The position numbers were made by a program, and so were the translations under genes. Shown here in pieces: positions 61,355 to 64,000 of a DNA stretch of 64,000 nucleotides. Under the pieces are notes generated by a model. It did not search any database. It saw only the letters and a program-made list of their open reading frames with translations, and was not told the DNA's origin. Each line of letters begins with the position of its first letter. The first letter of the stretch is position 1. Source of the DNA: Sulfurovum sp. NBC37-1 (GTDB lineage Bacteria > Campylobacterota > Campylobacteria > Campylobacterales > Sulfurovaceae); contig NC_009663.1 of assembly GCF_000010345.1 (NCBI RefSeq), positions 682,001 through 746,000 on the forward strand, read 5' to 3'.

Positions 61355-63707
61355 CCTCCATATGCAAAATTACAAAAAATACCGGGACTTCTCTCTGGAC
61401 TTTGCCGAAGGGCTCACGGGGATCATCGGGCGTAATGGTTCGGGCAAATCGACCATCTTCGATGCGATCACTTTCGCGCTCTACGGAGATGTACGCGGAG
61501 AGAAAGAGACCATTCGTTATGCCAAGGCAGATGTCAAAGAACCGGTCAAGGTGACGCTTGAGTTTGAGATAGATGGCGAGAGCTACAAGGTTGTGCGTGA
61601 GATGCGTGGAAAAGCCCTGGTGGCCAAAGCCTATTTGTACGATGGGGATGATGTGTTGTTGGCAGAGAGTGCCAAAGGGGTGACGGGAGAGATCATCAGG
61701 CTCATCGGCATGACCAAAGAGGCGTTCATGCATACGGTCTTCGCGTCACAAAAGGAGCTCACCGCCCTCAGCGGTCTGAAGAACGAAGATCGCAAAAAGA
61801 TCATCCGAAAGCTTCTAGGACTCGAGAAGATAGACAAGATAGAAACCGATATCAAGATGAAACTCAGAGTCCTGAAAAATGAGATAGAGGCTGTCAGTGG
61901 GGTGTTGCTTTCGGGTGAAGAGGTAAGGAGGCTTGAAGAGGAAAAAGAGCGCCTCACTAAAGCATTGGGAGCACTGCAAAAAGAGGTAGCCGAGATAGAG
62001 AAAAAGTTTCAAGCCAAGAGCCGTGAGCTCGATGCACTCGATAAGACGCTCAAAGCATTGCAAAAACTCAAGGAGGACTTTGCCAAACTGAACTCCGATC
62101 TTGCCCTGCTTCAAAAAGGCTTGGAAGATCAAAAATCCAATCTGCAAAAGGGGCAAAAAGGGCTGAAAGAGCTGCAGACCAAAGCATCTCAGTACGAAAA
62201 AGAGAAACATCTTATCGATGAGTACAAAGCACTTGCAGGAACGATCGCTAAACTGCAGAAGCAAAAAGAGCTGTTACTGAAAAAAGAGGGCTTGGAGAAA
62301 GAGCAGGTTGCACTGCGTGAGCAGTATGAGAATGCCAAAAAAGAGATACAGGCCCTCAGGAAAAAGCTCGAAGCCAAGCCGGAACTTCTCAAAGAACAGG
62401 CTGAAAAGAACCGACTGCTCCAAGCATCTGCGCAAAAGCTCAAAGAGATAGAAGCCGCAGAGAGCAGACTCAGAGAGGAGATCGCCAAATACAACGGCCT
62501 GATCGAAAATACCAACAAACAGGTAGCCAGGATCGAATCCATCGGCAAGGGTTCGGACTGCCCCACCTGCACCCGCCCCCTGCTCGATGAGTATGACAAT
62601 GTGATTGCTACACTCAAAGAGACAATAGAGAAGCTCCACAACGAGGAGATCGCCAAAAGAGAGCATGAGCTCAAAGCAGTCGTAGATGCAAAGGCAAAAG
62701 AACAGGAGACAAAGACCAAACTTGAACAGAGTTTACAAAAACTAAGCGGTGATCTTCGTGTGCTGGAAGCCGATGAAAAGACACTCGCTGACAAAGAAGA
62801 AGAGTTCAAAAAGATTACGGCAAAAGGACTAAGTAACAAACAGGCACTTGAAGCGCTTAAAGACGTGAAGTACGACGAAGAGGCGCATAAAGAAGCGTTG
62901 GCAAAAAAGGAAAAACTGGAGTCCAAGTACAAAGAGCTCATCGGACTCTCCACGCTCATTGCCCAGATACCGGCACTTGAAAATGAGTTAAAGGCCATAG
63001 CGTCAGGCATCACTCAGAGTGAGGAGAAGATCAAAAAGCAGGAAAAAGCCATAGCAGCGCACAGCTACGATGCCAAAGAGCATGAAAAACAGTCAGAACT
63101 CTATGCCAAGGTGAGCAAAGAGAAAGACGATCTTGCCAAAGCGCTTTCAGATGAGAGGGTCAAGCTCAAAGGAATTGAAGGCGAGATAAAGACACTCCAA
63201 AGCAAACTTGCCAGAAACGAAGAGCAAAAAAAGCAGCTCCAGGTCAAGCTCGATGACAAAAGCGATTATGACAAGCTCAAAGCTTTCATGGGTGAGTTCA
63301 AAAACAAGATCAACTCCCAAATCTCCCCACGCATCAGCCAGCTGGCTTCCGAGATGTACGCGACAATCACCCGAGGGAAATATCAGCACATCGAAGTAAG
63401 CGATGAGTTTGACTTTTTCATCTACGATGACGGTGTCAAGTACCCCATAGAGCGTTTCAGCGGTGGGGAGGTGGATTTGGCAAACCTCGTGCTGCGCATT
63501 GCGATCTCCAAGACGCTGAGTGAGCTTAGCGGCAGCGGTGGGGTTGGTTTCCTGGCGTTTGATGAGGTGTTCGGCTCACAGGATGAAGAGCGGCGTTTTG
63601 AGATCATGGAGGCATTCCATACCATCAAAGAGCAGTACCGGCAGATATTTCTAATTTCTCATGAGAGTGAGATTAAGGAGATGTTTGAGAGGGTGGTGGA
63701 GTTGTGA
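61341..63707 (+). CDS. sbcC: SbcC/Rad50-type ATPase
   Basis: 788 residues from the ATG at 61341 with AGGAG upstream. Walker A GRNGSGKSTIFDAI, long coiled coils either side of the zinc hook DCPTCTRP (about residue 407), signature FSGGEVDLANLVLRIAIS and Walker B FLAFDEVFGSQDEERR. Partner of SbcD. Cuts palindromic DNA structures, which is notable in a window rich in long palindromes. Confidence 0.95.
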   Translation: MILTSLHMQNYKKYRDFSLDFAEGLTGIIGRNGSGKSTIFDAITFALYGDVRGEKETIRYAKADVKEPVKVTLEFEIDGESYKVVREMRGKALVAKAYLYDGDDVLLAESAKGVTGEIIRLIGMTKEAFMHTVFASQKELTALSGLKNEDRKKIIRKLLGLEKIDKIETDIKMKLRVLKNEIEAVSGVLLSGEEVRRLEEEKERLTKALGALQKEVAEIEKKFQAKSRELDALDKTLKALQKLKEDFAKLNSDLALLQKGLEDQKSNLQKGQKGLKELQTKASQYEKEKHLIDEYKALAGTIAKLQKQKELLLKKEGLEKEQVALREQYENAKKEIQALRKKLEAKPELLKEQAEKNRLLQASAQKLKEIEAAESRLREEIAKYNGLIENTNKQVARIESIGKGSDCPTCTRPLLDEYDNVIATLKETIEKLHNEEIAKREHELKAVVDAKAKEQETKTKLEQSLQKLSGDLRVLEADEKTLADKEEEFKKITAKGLSNKQALEALKDVKYDEEAHKEALAKKEKLESKYKELIGLSTLIAQIPALENELKAIASGITQSEEKIKKQEKAIAAHSYDAKEHEKQSELYAKVSKEKDDLAKALSDERVKLKGIEGEIKTLQSKLARNEEQKKQLQVKLDDKSDYDKLKAFMGEFKNKINSQISPRISQLASEMYATITRGKYQHIEVSDEFDFFIYDDGVKYPIERFSGGEVDLANLVLRIAISKTLSELSGSGGVGFLAFDEVFGSQDEERRFEIMEAFHTIKEQYRQIFLISHESEIKEMFERVVEL

Positions 63708-64000
63708 TGGAAATAAAATTTTTAAAAGCTTATAATGGTGATGCAATATATATTTCATATCATGGAAAAAATATTATAATTGATACTGGTACGGGTGCAA
63801 CATATAGTTCCAAAAGACCCAGAAGACCTAAGCAGTATGGAGAATTAAAAGATATCATTGATTATATTAAATCCAAAGATGAGAAGATAGATTTGTTAAT
63901 AATTACACATTTAGATGACGATCATATTGGTGGTGTTTTGAAATGGTTTGATAATGATATAGCAAATGCTAAAAATTTAGTTCAATCTGTATGGTTTAAT
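63707..64000 (+). CDS. MBL-fold hydrolase, N-terminal part (cut by window edge)
   Basis: 98 codons visible. MEIKFLKAYNGDAIYISYHG then NIIIDTGTGATYSS and LLIITHLDDDHIGGVLKW contain the metallo-beta-lactamase HxxDDxHxGG-type metal site. This matches the ComEC-like MBL hydrolases. The ATG shares its first base with the sbcC stop. Composition is far richer in A+T than sbcC, suggesting foreign origin. Gene continues beyond the window. Confidence 0.8.
   Translation, partial: MEIKFLKAYNGDAIYISYHGKNIIIDTGTGATYSSKRPRRPKQYGELKDIIDYIKSKDEKIDLLIITHLDDDHIGGVLKWFDNDIANAKNLVQSVWFN

Overview
Organism. The gene content points to a chromosome of a Campylobacterota (epsilonproteobacterial) chemolithoautotroph, most like Sulfurovum. 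The evidence is many small c-type cytochromes, a helicobacter-like gene order (pepA...apt...rpiB, M50 protease, lepB, folD), short operons with ATGA/TAATG overlaps, a NapL-like beta-propeller and an intermediate G+C content judged by eye. No rRNA, no CRISPR array and only one tRNA (Ser-GCU, 21018-21108) were seen. The taxonomic call is inference.

Layout. 1-13.7 kb: minus-strand housekeeping genes (pepA start, trpB, envelope genes, apt, rpiB, site-2 protease, two signal peptidases, folD). A protoglobin-PsiE membrane protein and a decayed REP/RAYT transposase patch lie between apt and rpiB. 11.9-20.9 kb: cytochromes, a DUF4139 protein, cold-shock protein, lipoproteins, TrhA, NadE, cyclophilin and PyrF. 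21-22.9 kb: tRNA-Ser followed by an IS5-family element that abuts a broken CAP-domain gene. 23-27.7 kb: MsrA, TrxC, a two-component system, a structured intergenic leader and four small secreted haem or haem-like proteins. 27.8-33.8 kb: a CusCBA-type heavy-metal RND efflux operon with a Cys-rich lipoprotein. 34-39 kb: PPK2, a CopZ-like Fe-S metallochaperone, a thioredoxin plus pentapeptide protein, DUF434, PEBP and a broken DUF72 gene.

Accessory island, about 39.4-47.1 kb. It is packed with toxin-antitoxin modules: PIN, HigBA/NadS-like, DUF4258 with its partner, a headless RelE/HigB toxin, TumE/TumA, and a nucleotidyltransferase with a winged-helix protein. Three decayed ORF6N genes, a partial gene duplication and a dispersed repeat of about 55 bp (41873, 42841, 43785, with relatives at 42941 and 7873) are interspersed. 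Several modules carry near-consensus promoters with overlapping inverted repeats, as expected of autoregulation.

47.2-64 kb: MgtE, a CNNM/CorC-like protein and a DEAD-box helicase, then an endonuclease-like protein, short asparaginase, FabI, an S23-type four-helix-bundle gene fused by overlap to an rRNA methyltransferase, a CAP-domain protein, Tex, a BrnT/BrnA-like module flanked by two copies of the tex 3' end, SbcD-SbcC, and at the edge the start of an AT-rich MBL-fold hydrolase translationally coupled to sbcC.

Most noteworthy: the BrnTA insertion that appears to have re-created the tex 3' end, the repeat-linked TA island, the protoglobin-PsiE fusion, the paired CGFSG proteins that look like cytochromes without CXXCH, and the structured leader at 25.9 kb. 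Several broken genes carry single-base frameshifts, so raw-read checking matters before calling them true pseudogenes.
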